A DNA stretch of 62,047 nucleotides. Source: Candidatus Auribacterota bacterium (lineage in GTDB: Bacteria > Auribacterota > Tritonobacteria > UBA1439). The DNA lies in assembly GCA_026392035.1 (NCBI GenBank), contig JAPLCX010000013.1:1-62047 (forward strand), read 5' to 3'. This document shows positions 7,081 to 16,512 of the stretch, piece by piece. Position 1 is the stretch's first letter. The number at the start of each line of letters is the position of its first letter. The notes beneath the pieces are model-generated. The model was given only the letters and a program-made list of their open reading frames with translations. It did no database searches and was not told the DNA's origin. The translations under genes were made by a program, and so were the position numbers.

Positions 7081-8667
7081 CTAGAAGTCCAGGATGTTCT
7101 CAAACGACTTCTCATCATACTCGTGGATCATGGGTATGTTCGTCACGTCCCTCGCGAGCGGAGTGAGCGAGGCGAGGTCTTCTCTGCTTATCAGGTCGAG
7201 CCTGAACTTCTTGCAGCCCGCGATGAGCTGTTGGAGCCCCACCCTGATCCTGTCGAAGTAGGTATAGACGCCCACTGCGGCCCAGGGGAGCTCTTTGCCG
7301 ATCGCCTTGCCGAATCGTGATTTCAACTCGGTCATGGTGATGAAGAATTTCGCCGGATCGTCGCTGTACCTATCCCTGAAGGCGTGCGGGAGATCCTCTG
7401 CCTCGGCGAGCTTGGTAAAATAGTCCGCTTTCATCGCCGCGGTAATCGGCGCCCGCGCCATTGCGACCCCCTTCACCACGGGTCCCTCACCGTAGTTGCT
7501 CATGGCGATGGCCTTAAAGATCTGGGTTTCGTTGATGAACCCGCCCGCGATGACGATATCCGGGATATACTTTTTCCGTTTCTTGAGAATCCGGACCGCG
7601 TCGAGCACAATGGATTCAAGATAGATCGTCGGCGTTGAGCACTCCTGCATCATCGGCACCGGTGACATCCCGGTGCCGCCGCCCGCGCCGTCAAGGGTGA
7701 GTAGATCGACCTTCGCCGCGGACGCGCACTTCAAAATGAACGCTATGGCATAGGGGTTCGGAGAACCTGTCTTCAAGAATACCTTTTTCGCGCCCTCGCT
7801 CCTGAGCCACTGGATGTCCTCGACAAACCCCTTCCACTCGGGCATCCCCACTCGCGAATGGCGCTCGAAGGTGTCGAACACCTTTTTCCTGAAGGCCTCC
7901 TCTACCGCCGGATCTTCCGGATCAGGGATGACCACATAGCCCCGCTTCTTGAGCAGGAGGGCCTTTTCGAGGCTGTGGATCCTCACCTCGCCGCCGATAT
8001 TCTTCGCCCCCTGCCCCCACTTCCTTTCAATTATGTTCACCCCGAGCTTCCTGATCGCGTACAGCGCCACGCCGCACCGCTGGTCCTCAACGTTTGTCTG
8101 CACGCCGATGTCTCCAAACTCACCGTCCCAGAACACGCGATACTGGTCAATGCGGAACCGCAGCTGGGGAGAGTCAACGACCATCCCTTTGGAATCGAAT
8201 GTGGCCTCCTCATCCATACCGCATACATTTTCCCCTATCACATCAATAACTCCCGAGATAGCCGCTCCCATGGAGAGGCCGAGCCAGTTCCGCCTCGCCA
8301 CATCGGTCGACCCCAGGCCGGGAATGATCACGGGTATCTTTACCTTGATGCCGCCGAGAGTCTGGGCGACATCGACATTGGGGAAGAGCGCCTTGTCGGG
8401 ATCTTCCGCAATCCCCTGCGCTCCCCTCACCTCAACCATTATCTGGAGGTCCCTCCAATGAAGGCCGTAATCCTTATTTGAAGCCGCGGTCGATTCTCCA
8501 AACCGTTCCGGCTCGGGATACAGGACATCCCTGCCACGGAAGGCGCTTTTCCCTATTTCACAGAGCACCTTGCACTCCCGTATACAGAGAGGGCACATCC
8601 CGCTTGATGGGGAAACGTCCCTCACCCTCGCGCTGGTCCCCGTTGTTGAACGCGCGTTTTCCTTCAT
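7081..8667 (-). CDS. FMN-binding glutamate synthase family protein (GltB central-domain type)
   Basis: The protein (528 aa) matches stand-alone versions of the FMN/Fe-S domain of glutamate synthase. A Cys cluster (C25, C28, C32, C36) near the N-terminus could hold an Fe-S centre. The FMN barrel shows LTLDGAGGGTGMSP near residue 325 and IVIAGGFIN near 375. It lacks the glutamine amidotransferase domain of full GltB. A strong AGGAG site precedes the ATG. It is divergent from glutamate dehydrogenase, with a 129-base shared upstream region, so both may serve ammonium assimilation or redox balance. Members of this family outside true GltB have poorly known substrates. Confidence 0.82.
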   Translation of the reverse strand: MKENARSTTGTSARVRDVSPSSGMCPLCIRECKVLCEIGKSAFRGRDVLYPEPERFGESTAASNKDYGLHWRDLQIMVEVRGAQGIAEDPDKALFPNVDVAQTLGGIKVKIPVIIPGLGSTDVARRNWLGLSMGAAISGVIDVIGENVCGMDEEATFDSKGMVVDSPQLRFRIDQYRVFWDGEFGDIGVQTNVEDQRCGVALYAIRKLGVNIIERKWGQGAKNIGGEVRIHSLEKALLLKKRGYVVIPDPEDPAVEEAFRKKVFDTFERHSRVGMPEWKGFVEDIQWLRSEGAKKVFLKTGSPNPYAIAFILKCASAAKVDLLTLDGAGGGTGMSPVPMMQECSTPTIYLESIVLDAVRILKKRKKYIPDIVIAGGFINETQIFKAIAMSNYGEGPVVKGVAMARAPITAAMKADYFTKLAEAEDLPHAFRDRYSDDPAKFFITMTELKSRFGKAIGKELPWAAVGVYTYFDRIRVGLQQLIAGCKKFRLDLISREDLASLTPLARDVTNIPMIHEYDEKSFENILDF

Positions 8668-8796
8668 TTTGTGTGGCTCCTTTCTCTCCTATGGCAAAAT
8701 AACGTCACACATACTACAATAAGCCTTGTGTTCACGTAAGAATCATTATATCAGTTGGATGCGGTCTTTGGAAAAAATCCTACAGGAGGTATGAGC
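8668..8796. promoter_or_regulatory. Divergent promoter region between the GltB-like gene and gdhA
   Basis: The spacer is AT-rich near 8735-8755. On the minus strand TATAAT occurs at 8744-8749, but the -35 region is poor. On the plus strand TATATC follows TTGTGT by about 15 bases. I see no sigma-54 signature. Promoters are probable, but exact positions are uncertain. Confidence 0.3.
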
Positions 8797-10056
8797 ATGG
8801 CCAATCAATATCTTGCCGAATCAGCATGGGATGTAGCTCTCGAGCAGCTCGATGAAGTCGCAGAAAAGATCAATCTAGACCCCTACGTGCATGAACGGCT
8901 GCGCCACCCCCAGCGGGAACTCACCGTCTCCATACCCGTGCGCATGGACGATGGCACCCCGCGGGTCTTCACCGGCTACCGCGTGCAGCACAGCCTCATC
9001 AGGGGCCCCTCAAAGGGAGGCATACGCTACCATCCAGATGTCACCCTCGAGGAAATCCGTGCGCTCGCCATGTGGATGACCTGGAAATGTGCGGTGGTCA
9101 ACATCCCCTATGGCGGCGCGAAGGGAGGGGTCATCTGCAACCCCAAAGAAATGTCGATGAGGGAATTGGAAAACCTCACCCGCCGATATGCCGTTGAGAT
9201 CAGCATCATCATCGGCCCCACAAAGGACATCCCCGCCCCGGACGTGTACACGGACGCCCAGACCATGGCATGGATAATGGACACCATAAGCATGACTACC
9301 GGATGGTGCGTGACGGGTGTGGTGACGGGGAAGCCGGTCGACATCGGCGGTTCGCTGGGCCGCAAAGAGGCGACAGGGCGCGGGGTGATGGTGACCGCCA
9401 TTGAGGCGATGAAGTACCAGGGCATTCCGGTCAACGGCGCACGTGTGGCAGTTCAGGGGTTCGGCAATGCCGGATCAATATCTGCCCTGCTCCTCCACGA
9501 CGCAGGAGCGAAGATCATCGCGGTCTCCGACTCGAAGGGGGGTATCTTGAACACGAGGGGTCTCGATCCGCACAGCGTGCTCGAGCACAAAATGAAAACA
9601 GGTTCAGTCATCGGCTATGAAAACTCGGGCACAATAACTAATGCTGAGCTCCTTGAGCTCGAATGTGATGTCCTCATCCCCGCCGCTCTGGAAAACCAGA
9701 TTACGGAGAGGAACGCGCCGCGAATAAAGGCCAAGATCATCGCTGAGGCAGCCAATGGGCCTACCACTCCATCAGCGGACAAGATTCTCCACGAGCGCGG
9801 AATATTTTGTGTTCCCGATATACTCGCGAACGCGGGCGGTGTCACGGTGTCGTACTTCGAATGGGTACAGGATTTGCAGGCCCTCTTCTGGAGCGAAAAT
9901 GATATCAACGAGAAGCTGCGCACCATCATGGTCAATAGCTTCGACGCGGTGCTCAGAACCGCCGAGAAGCACAAGGTTGATATGCGCACCGCGGCGTTGA
10001 TCCTCGCCGTGGGGCGCGTGGCCAGCGCCATGAAAATACGCGGACTGTGGCCTTAA
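8797..10056 (+). CDS. gdhA: Glu/Leu/Phe/Val-type glutamate dehydrogenase
   Basis: The start is set at the ATG at 8797 because AGGAGG lies seven bases upstream; the ATG at 8791 is too close to it. The 419-residue protein has the substrate motif KGGIRYHP near 75-82, the catalytic PYGGAKGGV near 105-113, the PAPDVYT segment and the NAD(P) loop VQGFGNAGS near 212-220. It interconverts glutamate with 2-oxoglutarate and ammonium. Length fits the hexameric class. It lies divergent to the GltB-like gene and upstream of the NuoE/NuoF operon, though a repeat array separates it from the latter. Confidence 0.95.
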   Translation: MANQYLAESAWDVALEQLDEVAEKINLDPYVHERLRHPQRELTVSIPVRMDDGTPRVFTGYRVQHSLIRGPSKGGIRYHPDVTLEEIRALAMWMTWKCAVVNIPYGGAKGGVICNPKEMSMRELENLTRRYAVEISIIIGPTKDIPAPDVYTDAQTMAWIMDTISMTTGWCVTGVVTGKPVDIGGSLGRKEATGRGVMVTAIEAMKYQGIPVNGARVAVQGFGNAGSISALLLHDAGAKIIAVSDSKGGILNTRGLDPHSVLEHKMKTGSVIGYENSGTITNAELLELECDVLIPAALENQITERNAPRIKAKIIAEAANGPTTPSADKILHERGIFCVPDILANAGGVTVSYFEWVQDLQALFWSENDINEKLRTIMVNSFDAVLRTAEKHKVDMRTAALILAVGRVASAMKIRGLWP

Positions 10057-10061
10057 AAGCA

Positions 10062-10093
10062 GTTACTGGTCACTAGTTACTGGTTTCTAGTGG
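10062..10093. repeat. ACTGGT/ACTAGT word array
   Basis: Words of the type GTTACTGGT and CACTAGTTAC are repeated three times in the spacer between gdhA and the NuoE-like gene. The same words recur in the array at 51785-51827, 3' of tRNA-Leu. Confidence 0.6.
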
Positions 10094-10099
10094 TATTAA

Positions 10100-10603
10100 A
10101 TGAGTTCGCATATAACCGCAACAGCTCGCCTCATGCGCACCCCCCAGAGATCAAAAGAGCGGTGTTTCAAGAAGCTCCTTGTGCGCTATAGGGGGAAGCA
10201 GGGGGCGCTGATCCCCCTCCTCCAGAAGACGCAGGAGCTCTTCGGCTACCTCCCTGAAAAGGCGCTGCGGCGCATCGCACAGCAGCTCGGCCTCTCCCCC
10301 GCCCAGGTGTACGGCGTGGCGACATTCTACGGGCAGTTTCGCCTCACGCCGGTCGGCAGGAACCTCATCACCGTCTGCCACGGCACCGCCTGCCACGTCG
10401 CAGGCGCCGAGCGGATATCCGAGGCGATCGAGCGCGCGCTCAAGATCCAGCCGGGCGGCACCACCCCCGACCGGCGCTTCACCCTGTGCAGCGTCGCCTG
10501 CCTCGGCTGCTGCAGCCTCTCCCCCGTCATGATGATCAATAAAACCGTCTACGGGAAGCTCACTCCCGCAGGGACTCCCGCCATTCTCAAGAAATACCGA
10601 TGA
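10100..10603 (+). CDS. NuoE-like [2Fe-2S] thioredoxin-fold subunit (HydC/StnC type)
   Basis: The 167-residue protein has the NuoE signature: YGVATFYGQF near 75-84, the Cys pair CHGTAC near 96-101, and the second Cys pair CSVACLGCC near 133-141. These four Cys bind a [2Fe-2S] cluster. The gene overlaps the next one by four bases (ATGA), so the two are translationally coupled. In electron-bifurcating hydrogenases and transhydrogenases this subunit docks to the NuoF-like flavoprotein. No good ribosome-binding site precedes the ATG at 10100, so a start further in is possible. Confidence 0.88.
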   Translation: MSSHITATARLMRTPQRSKERCFKKLLVRYRGKQGALIPLLQKTQELFGYLPEKALRRIAQQLGLSPAQVYGVATFYGQFRLTPVGRNLITVCHGTACHVAGAERISEAIERALKIQPGGTTPDRRFTLCSVACLGCCSLSPVMMINKTVYGKLTPAGTPAILKKYR

Positions 10604-12390
10604 AGAAGAATCCCGCCAAAAAGTTCCGGGTCACAATCGGCCTGAGCTCCTGCGGTGTCGCGGCGGGGGGCGAGACTGTTCTGGAAACATTCAAGGAGGA
10701 AATCCGCCGGAGGAAAATCCCCGCGGTTATCGGCACCACCGGCTGCCTCGGGATGTGTCACCGTGAAGTGCTGGTGGAGATCGCCTCCCCCGACGGGCGC
10801 TTCTCTCTCTACGGCGAGGTCACGCCGGAGCGCGTTCCACGGATCGTCAGCGAGCACCTCGTCAATGGCGCCCCCGTGGCGAAGTGGCTCGTGGCCGACA
10901 ATGTTCCGGCGCTGGACTCACTCACCTACTTCGCGAAACAGAAGAAGATTGTGCTGGCGAACTGCGGTTTCATCGATCCCGAGGATATTGCCGACTACGT
11001 CGGGAGGGGCGGCTACAACGCGCTCCGCGCGGTCCTCACGCGCTACTCTCCCCGCGCGGTGATTGAAAGCATTTCCGCCTCGGGCCTCCGTGGCCGCGGC
11101 GGCGCGGGGTTCCCCACCGGCACAAAGTGGAAAACGACGAGCGAGGCGCCGGGCGCGGAGAAGTACATCATCTGCAACGCCGACGAGGGCGACCCCGGCG
11201 CCTTCATGGACCGGAGCGTCCTGGAGGGCGATCCCCACGCGGTGCTGGAGGGGATGGCGATCGCCGGCTACGCGATCGGGGCCACGCGCGGGGTCATCTA
11301 CGTGAGAGCCGAGTACCCGCTCGCGGTAAAAAGGCTCTCGCTCGCCCTGGCACAAGCCGCAAAAAGCGGGTTCTTGGGGGGAAATATTTTCGGAATGGGC
11401 TTCGATTTTTCGATCTCCCTCATGGAGGGCGCGGGGGCGTTTGTGTGCGGCGAGGAAACCGCGCTTATAAAATCACTCGAGGGGGAGCGCGGGATGCCGC
11501 GGCTCAGGCCGCCGTTCCCCTCGACGAGGGGCCTCTGGGGGGAACCGACATGCATCAACAACGTGGAAACGCTCGCGAACGTCCCGTGGATCATCAGGAA
11601 CGGCGCGGATGTGTACGCCGCGATCGGGACAGGGGGGAGCAAGGGGACAAAGGTGTTCGCGCTCGCCGGGAAGATCGCCCGGGGCGGCCTCGTCGAAGTC
11701 CCTATGGGTACCACGATCCGGGAGATTGTGGAGGAGATCGGCGGCGGCTCGGCGACCGGCCTCCCCATCAAGGCCGTCCAGATCGGCGGCCCCTCGGGGG
11801 GCTGTCTCCCCGCCAGCCTCTTCGACACGCCCATCGACTATGAGTCGCTCAAGGAGAGCGGCGCCATCATGGGGTCCGGGGGCATGATAGTCCTCGACAG
11901 CTCGAGCTGCATGGTTGACCTCGCACGGTACTTTCTCGCGTTCACACAGAACGAATCGTGCGGCAAGTGCACCTTCTGCCGCATCGGGACAAAGCGTATG
12001 CTCGAGATCCTGGACCGCATCACCAAAGGCCTCGGACGCACCGAAGATCTCGACCTGCTCGAGGAGCTCGCGGAGAAGGTGAAGGTCGCGTCGCTCTGCG
12101 GCCTCGGGCAGACGGCGCCCAACCCGGTCCTCACGACGCTCCGTTTCTTCCGGGAAGAATACATGGCCCACATATGCGAGAAGCGTTGCCCGGCAGGGAA
12201 ATGCAGGGCCCTCATCAGCTACCGCGTCGATGAACTCCGCTGCACGGGGTGCGGCGCGTGCGCGCGCGTCTGCCCGGCGGGGGCGGCCGCGGGGGAGCGC
12301 AAGAAGGCGCACCGCATCGACGGGGAAAAGTGCACCCGCTGCGGGCTGTGCGTGGAAGCCTGCAAATTCGGGGCGATAGTGGTGGAATGA
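10600..12390 (+). CDS. NuoF-like NAD(H)-binding flavoprotein with C-terminal ferredoxin domain (HydB/StnB type)
   Basis: The 596-residue protein combines an N-terminal thioredoxin-like [2Fe-2S] domain (Cys at about 18, 50 and 54), the NuoF FMN/NADH domain (GLRGRGGAGFPTGTKW near 160-175; NADEGDPGAF near 190), the [4Fe-4S] motif ESCGKCTFCRIGTKR near 450-464, and two C-terminal 4Fe-4S ferredoxin motifs (CTGCGACARVCP, CTRCGLCVEACK). This order is that of HydB/HndC and StnB, not of complex I NuoF, which lacks the C-terminal ferredoxin. It should exchange electrons between NAD(H) and the partner subunits. It lies in a tight operon between the NuoE-like gene and the large fusion gene. Confidence 0.9.
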   Translation: MKKNPAKKFRVTIGLSSCGVAAGGETVLETFKEEIRRRKIPAVIGTTGCLGMCHREVLVEIASPDGRFSLYGEVTPERVPRIVSEHLVNGAPVAKWLVADNVPALDSLTYFAKQKKIVLANCGFIDPEDIADYVGRGGYNALRAVLTRYSPRAVIESISASGLRGRGGAGFPTGTKWKTTSEAPGAEKYIICNADEGDPGAFMDRSVLEGDPHAVLEGMAIAGYAIGATRGVIYVRAEYPLAVKRLSLALAQAAKSGFLGGNIFGMGFDFSISLMEGAGAFVCGEETALIKSLEGERGMPRLRPPFPSTRGLWGEPTCINNVETLANVPWIIRNGADVYAAIGTGGSKGTKVFALAGKIARGGLVEVPMGTTIREIVEEIGGGSATGLPIKAVQIGGPSGGCLPASLFDTPIDYESLKESGAIMGSGGMIVLDSSSCMVDLARYFLAFTQNESCGKCTFCRIGTKRMLEILDRITKGLGRTEDLDLLEELAEKVKVASLCGLGQTAPNPVLTTLRFFREEYMAHICEKRCPAGKCRALISYRVDELRCTGCGACARVCPAGAAAGERKKAHRIDGEKCTRCGLCVEACKFGAIVVE

Positions 12391-12394
12391 TCGA

Positions 12395-15300
12395 GTGAAA
12401 TCCCAAATCCCAAATCCCAAATCCAAAATAACGGCAGTGGATTACTGCACCTCGACACCGATTCACATCACCATTGACGGGAAACGGATTACGGCATACC
12501 GGGGTGACACCATCCTCCAGGCGGCACTCCGGGCGGGGGTCGCCATCCCCACGCTCTGCCACGACGAGAAGCTCGATCCTTACGCCTCCTGCTGGATCTG
12601 CGCGGTGAAGGTGAAGGGCGAGAGGCGTCTGAGGCCTGCGTGCGCGACCGTGGTATCCGCCGGCATGGAGATCGCGACTCATGACGAAGAGATTTTCGCC
12701 GCGCGCAGGCTCTGCATCGAGCTTTTGCTCTCCGATCACTGCGGCGAGTGTCTTCCACCCTGCCAGCTCGCGTGCCCCGCGGGCTGCGATGCCCGTGGGT
12801 ATCTCAGCCTGCTCCTCAACAAGCGCTACGGCGAGGCGCTTCGCCTCATCATGGAAACGGTTCCGATGCCGGCGACTATCGGCAGGATCTGCCCCCACCC
12901 CTGCGAGGAGGCCTGCAGGCGCACTACTGTTGATGAGCCCGCCTCCATCTGCGCCCTCAAAAGATTCGCGGCCGAACGGGCCGCTCCGTCCACCCCGACG
13001 CCGGAGAAGAAAAAACCTTCCGGGAAGAAAGTGGCAATCATCGGCTCCGGCCCCGCGGGGCTCAGCGCCGCTTATTTCCTTGCCCTCAATGGCCACGCGG
13101 TGACTGTGTTCGAGGCGCGAGAGAAACCGGGCGGCATGCTGCGCTATGGAATCCCCGAATACCGCCTGCCGAAGGCAGTGCTCGATCGTGAGATAGACTT
13201 CATCAGGCGATGCGGCGTGACAATCAAATGCGCGGCGCCCGTCGGCGGCACAAGGACGATCGCCCGGCTGCTCGATAATGGATACGATGCCGTGCTCGTC
13301 GCCGTGGGGGCCCAGCGCAACCGGCGGATGGGAATTGAGGGCGAAGATAGTGAAGGGGTATTGGGTGGAATTGACTTTCTCGCGGAGGTGGCCTCCGGGA
13401 AGCGGCCTTCGCTCGGCAACACAGTCCTTGTCGTCGGCGGAGGCGACACGGCCATTGACGCCGCGCGAACGGCGCTCCGGCTCGGCGCGGCAACTGTCTC
13501 AATTGTCTATCGCAGGTCGCGCGAGGAGATGCCGGCGAGCAGCGCAGAAATAAAGGCTGCAGAGGAAGAGGGGATCGAGATCAGGCACCTCACGCTGCCG
13601 CTCGCAATTGCCCGGCGAAACAGCAGACTCGAGATAACCTGCTCACGCATGGCACTCGGCGAGCCCGACGAAAGCGGGAGACGGAAACCACTCCCCGTCC
13701 CCGGGAGCGAACATAGCATCGCGTGCGATTCGATAATAATGGCCATCGGTCAATCGGTTGACGCCTCCGTCCTGGATGGCTCGGGACTCGCTCCTGGCAG
13801 CAAGGGCAGAATCAGCGCCGCGGAAGATACACTCCGCACCGCGCGCGAGGGAGTTTTCGCCTGCGGCGACTGTGTCACCGGCCCTGATATCGCGATAGGC
13901 TCCGTCGCCGCTGGCCGCAGGGCTGCCCACGCCATAGATTCCTTCCTCCGCACCGGGAAACCATCTCCGCTCACCATGCCATTCAGCCCCGCCCGAAGGG
14001 AAAACAAGGAAATGGACACGCGTGAATATGCGCACGAGGAAAAGATACCGAGGATTCCGGCTGTGCGGATGAGTGTTAAGGATAGGATCGGCGGATTTTC
14101 CGAGGTCGAGCAGGCGTTCAAAGAAGAGGATGCCCTTAAAGAGGCCTACCGATGCCTGGAATGCGGTTGCGAGAAGTCAGCAGACTGCACCCTGCGGGAT
14201 CTCGCGAGTCAATATGGCGTGGACGCAAACCGGTTCGGCTCACCCGGGAAACGCCGGGAGACTGACGCCAGGCATCCATACATCGTGCGCGACCCCGACA
14301 GGTGCATCAAGTGCGCCCGCTGCATACGCGTGTGCATCGAGGTCCAGGGAATCTGCGCATGGGGGTACATCGGGCGCGGTTTTAACATGCAGGTGGCGGC
14401 GCCCTTCGGTTGGCCGCTCCAGGACACCGACTGCGAGTCATGCGGGCAGTGCCTCACCGCGTGCCCCACCGGCGCGCTCCAGGAAAAAATTGCCATTCGA
14501 GGAGCTCTCCCCGGACTCACGGCAAAAACGGAAACAATCTGCGCCCACTGCGGCGTCGGCTGCCGGATCGCGCTCCACACGTTCGGCAATCAGCTGTTCA
14601 AGGTCACACCATCGGCGAACGGAAACCTCTGCGAGAAGGGGAAGTTCGGGTTTGAATATCTCAGCGGCGCGAACAGAGTCATACTCCCTTCTGTGCGAAA
14701 GGGTAACCGCTTCGTGAGAGCAGGCTGGGGCGAAGTCGCGGACAAAACTCGCGAAGGCCTCCACGGAATTCCTCCTCGCGACATCGCGTTCTTCGTCTCT
14801 CCCCGCCTCACCGACGAAGAGGCGTACGCTGCACAGAAGCTCGCGCGCGCCGTGCTGGGTACAAATAATATCTACCCGCTCGGCGGAAAGATCTTCTCAC
14901 CCCTGGCCCACAGCAGACTCGGGCGTATTGTTTCGCCCTGCAGCATTGGTGACATCGAGAAGAGCGATTCAATCATCCTCATTAATCCGCTCATGGTAGA
15001 ACTTAACGAGGTTGCCGCCCTGTCTGTGATCAAAGCCGTCAGGAGGGGCGCGAAACTCCTGATCATCGGGGGACAGAAAACGAAGCTGGACAGGCTCGCG
15101 TGGAAGAAGATCTCGGCTGACCCTGACTGTTTTAAGGACTATATGCAAGAGATTGATTTATCCATCAAGGGAGAACGTCATCCGACCACCGTGTATAACC
15201 GGGACTGCCTGGATGAGAAAACGATGCTTGCGCTGCACAATTATGCTGCGAAACGCGGCGTGCGGATCGTTTCCCTATGCACCCAGATCAACGAACAGGG

Positions 15301-15736
15301 TCTTCTCGACGCAGGGGTGTCGCCGTTCGCGCTGCCGGGACAGAAACTTATTAGCAATCGCGCGGCCCGGAAGAAATTGGAGAGGGAATGGAACTGCAGT
15401 CTGCCTGCACGGCCCGGGATGAGCTACAAGGAGGTCGTCAGTGCGATGATGCGTGGAAGGATTAAAGCCGCACTATTACTGGGGGGCACCCTGCCTGATA
15501 ACAGGGAGCTGCACGGCGCTCTCCGAAAGGTGCCCTTTGTGGTAATGCAGGCGCTTGTCCCCTCTCCCCTCACCCGCATCGCAAACGTGCTTCTCCCCGC
15601 GGCAAGCTGGGCTGAAACTTCAGGGACATTCACCCATTATGACGGCGCGAAGCTCACGCTGCGGAAAGCCCTGCCTCCCCTCTGCGGTTTCAGTAATGCG
15701 GAAATATGGCAGCAGCTGATGGACAAGCTGGGGTGA
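12395..15736 (+). CDS. Giant fusion: [2Fe-2S] + GltD/NfnB FAD-NADPH module + 2x[4Fe-4S] + degenerate molybdopterin domain
   Basis: The 1113-residue protein joins modules rarely seen together. Residues 20-95 hold a plant-type [2Fe-2S] domain (C55, C66, C69 and a fourth Cys near 83). A GltD-like Fe-S domain follows at about 120-195, then FAD (GSGPAG near 216) and NADPH (GGGDTA near 347) Rossmann folds. Two [4Fe-4S] ferredoxin motifs lie near 637-690, and the motif CxxCxxxC near 715 opens a molybdopterin oxidoreductase domain. That domain lacks the catalytic Cys/Sec position of formate dehydrogenases. Together with the NuoE/NuoF subunits it looks like an NAD-NADP-ferredoxin bifurcating transhydrogenase of Sporomusa Nfn (Stn) type with a NuoG-like tail. 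The GTG start at 12395 lies just before an AAATCCC repeat; a GTG at 12437 is an alternative. Confidence 0.85.
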   Translation: MKSQIPNPKSKITAVDYCTSTPIHITIDGKRITAYRGDTILQAALRAGVAIPTLCHDEKLDPYASCWICAVKVKGERRLRPACATVVSAGMEIATHDEEIFAARRLCIELLLSDHCGECLPPCQLACPAGCDARGYLSLLLNKRYGEALRLIMETVPMPATIGRICPHPCEEACRRTTVDEPASICALKRFAAERAAPSTPTPEKKKPSGKKVAIIGSGPAGLSAAYFLALNGHAVTVFEAREKPGGMLRYGIPEYRLPKAVLDREIDFIRRCGVTIKCAAPVGGTRTIARLLDNGYDAVLVAVGAQRNRRMGIEGEDSEGVLGGIDFLAEVASGKRPSLGNTVLVVGGGDTAIDAARTALRLGAATVSIVYRRSREEMPASSAEIKAAEEEGIEIRHLTLPLAIARRNSRLEITCSRMALGEPDESGRRKPLPVPGSEHSIACDSIIMAIGQSVDASVLDGSGLAPGSKGRISAAEDTLRTAREGVFACGDCVTGPDIAIGSVAAGRRAAHAIDSFLRTGKPSPLTMPFSPARRENKEMDTREYAHEEKIPRIPAVRMSVKDRIGGFSEVEQAFKEEDALKEAYRCLECGCEKSADCTLRDLASQYGVDANRFGSPGKRRETDARHPYIVRDPDRCIKCARCIRVCIEVQGICAWGYIGRGFNMQVAAPFGWPLQDTDCESCGQCLTACPTGALQEKIAIRGALPGLTAKTETICAHCGVGCRIALHTFGNQLFKVTPSANGNLCEKGKFGFEYLSGANRVILPSVRKGNRFVRAGWGEVADKTREGLHGIPPRDIAFFVSPRLTDEEAYAAQKLARAVLGTNNIYPLGGKIFSPLAHSRLGRIVSPCSIGDIEKSDSIILINPLMVELNEVAALSVIKAVRRGAKLLIIGGQKTKLDRLAWKKISADPDCFKDYMQEIDLSIKGERHPTTVYNRDCLDEKTMLALHNYAAKRGVRIVSLCTQINEQGLLDAGVSPFALPGQKLISNRAARKKLEREWNCSLPARPGMSYKEVVSAMMRGRIKAALLLGGTLPDNRELHGALRKVPFVVMQALVPSPLTRIANVLLPAASWAETSGTFTHYDGAKLTLRKALPPLCGFSNAEIWQQLMDKLG
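12397..12427. repeat. AAATCCC heptamer array at a gene start
   Basis: Four near-perfect AAATCCC words lie at the 5' end of the fusion gene. Read in frame they would encode KSQIPNPKSK. The same peptide would be encoded before the UDP-sugar dehydrogenase gene at 20428-20400. Confidence 0.75.
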
Positions 15737-15766
15737 GTCTACCTCGCAGGTGGAATAGGTGCGGTT

Positions 15767-16495
15767 CTACCGTGATTGAGCCTCGTTCAGGAATGCCTTG
15801 ATCTTCTTCAGGTCCTCCTTTGCCTTGTCTTTATCCGCGGGATTTCTCAGGAGATAGGCGGGGTGAAAGGTGGGGAGTATTGTGACGCCGTGGTAGTCGT
15901 GGAAACGGCCGCGGAGCTTGCTGATCGCAGCTTCAGTTTTGAGGAGCGTCTGGGCGGCATGGCGGCCAAGGGCGCAGATGAGGCGCGGCTTCACCACTTC
16001 AAGCTGCGCGAGCAGGTATGGTTCACAACAGGCAACCTCATTCGGCAGCGGATCTCTGTTGCGCGGGGGGCGGCATTTGAGGACGTTCGTGATATACACA
16101 TCCTCTCTTTTTAACCCGATATACGCGAGCATCTTCGTGAGGAGCTGGCCGGCCCTCCCGACGAAGGGGAGCCCCTGCCGGTCCTCATCCGCGCCCGGCG
16201 CTTCACCCACGAAGATCAGCGGCGCGCGGCATGCGCCCGTCCCGAATACGGTCCGAGTCCTCGTTTTCGAGAGCGCGCACTTCCGGCACGTTGAGACTGT
16301 TGTCTGTAACTCGTTGAGCGCACCGACAGGATCCACCGCCGGCCGTGCATCCGGTGTGAGTTCCCCATCGCCATCCTGCCCTTGAGCGGCAGGCTGCTCG
16401 ATGGGAATATGCAGAATCCCCCCCTCGACGAGCTTCTCCACGTAGTTCCCCGTGAGCCGTACAATCTCGCTTAATTCGCTCAGTTTATCATTCAT
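15767..16495 (-). CDS. Uracil-DNA glycosylase, family 4 (Fe-S type)
   Basis: The 242-residue protein has a variable N-terminal tail and a family 4 UDG core. CRKC near 91-94 and the Cys residues near 165-181 form the four ligands of the [4Fe-4S] cluster. The catalytic-side motif GEAPGADEDRQGLPFVGRAG lies near 115-135 and HPAYLLRNP near 214-222. It removes uracil from DNA at the first step of base excision repair. The gene is convergent with the redox operon and is followed upstream by a compound repeat and the nucleotide-sugar genes. Confidence 0.92.
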   Translation of the reverse strand: MNDKLSELSEIVRLTGNYVEKLVEGGILHIPIEQPAAQGQDGDGELTPDARPAVDPVGALNELQTTVSTCRKCALSKTRTRTVFGTGACRAPLIFVGEAPGADEDRQGLPFVGRAGQLLTKMLAYIGLKREDVYITNVLKCRPPRNRDPLPNEVACCEPYLLAQLEVVKPRLICALGRHAAQTLLKTEAAISKLRGRFHDYHGVTILPTFHPAYLLRNPADKDKAKEDLKKIKAFLNEAQSR

Positions 16496-16512
16496 ATTAA
16501 ATAATATTCACC

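Noticed and set aside
12215-13096. Long antisense reading frame over the NuoF-like and fusion genes
   Set aside because: It is a shadow frame in GC-rich coding DNA, with no family features and no ribosome-binding site.
12395-15736. Formate dehydrogenase or [FeFe] hydrogenase catalytic subunit
   Set aside because: The molybdopterin domain lacks the catalytic Cys/Sec segment of formate dehydrogenases, no in-frame TGA selenocysteine codon is needed to read it, and there is no H-cluster motif.
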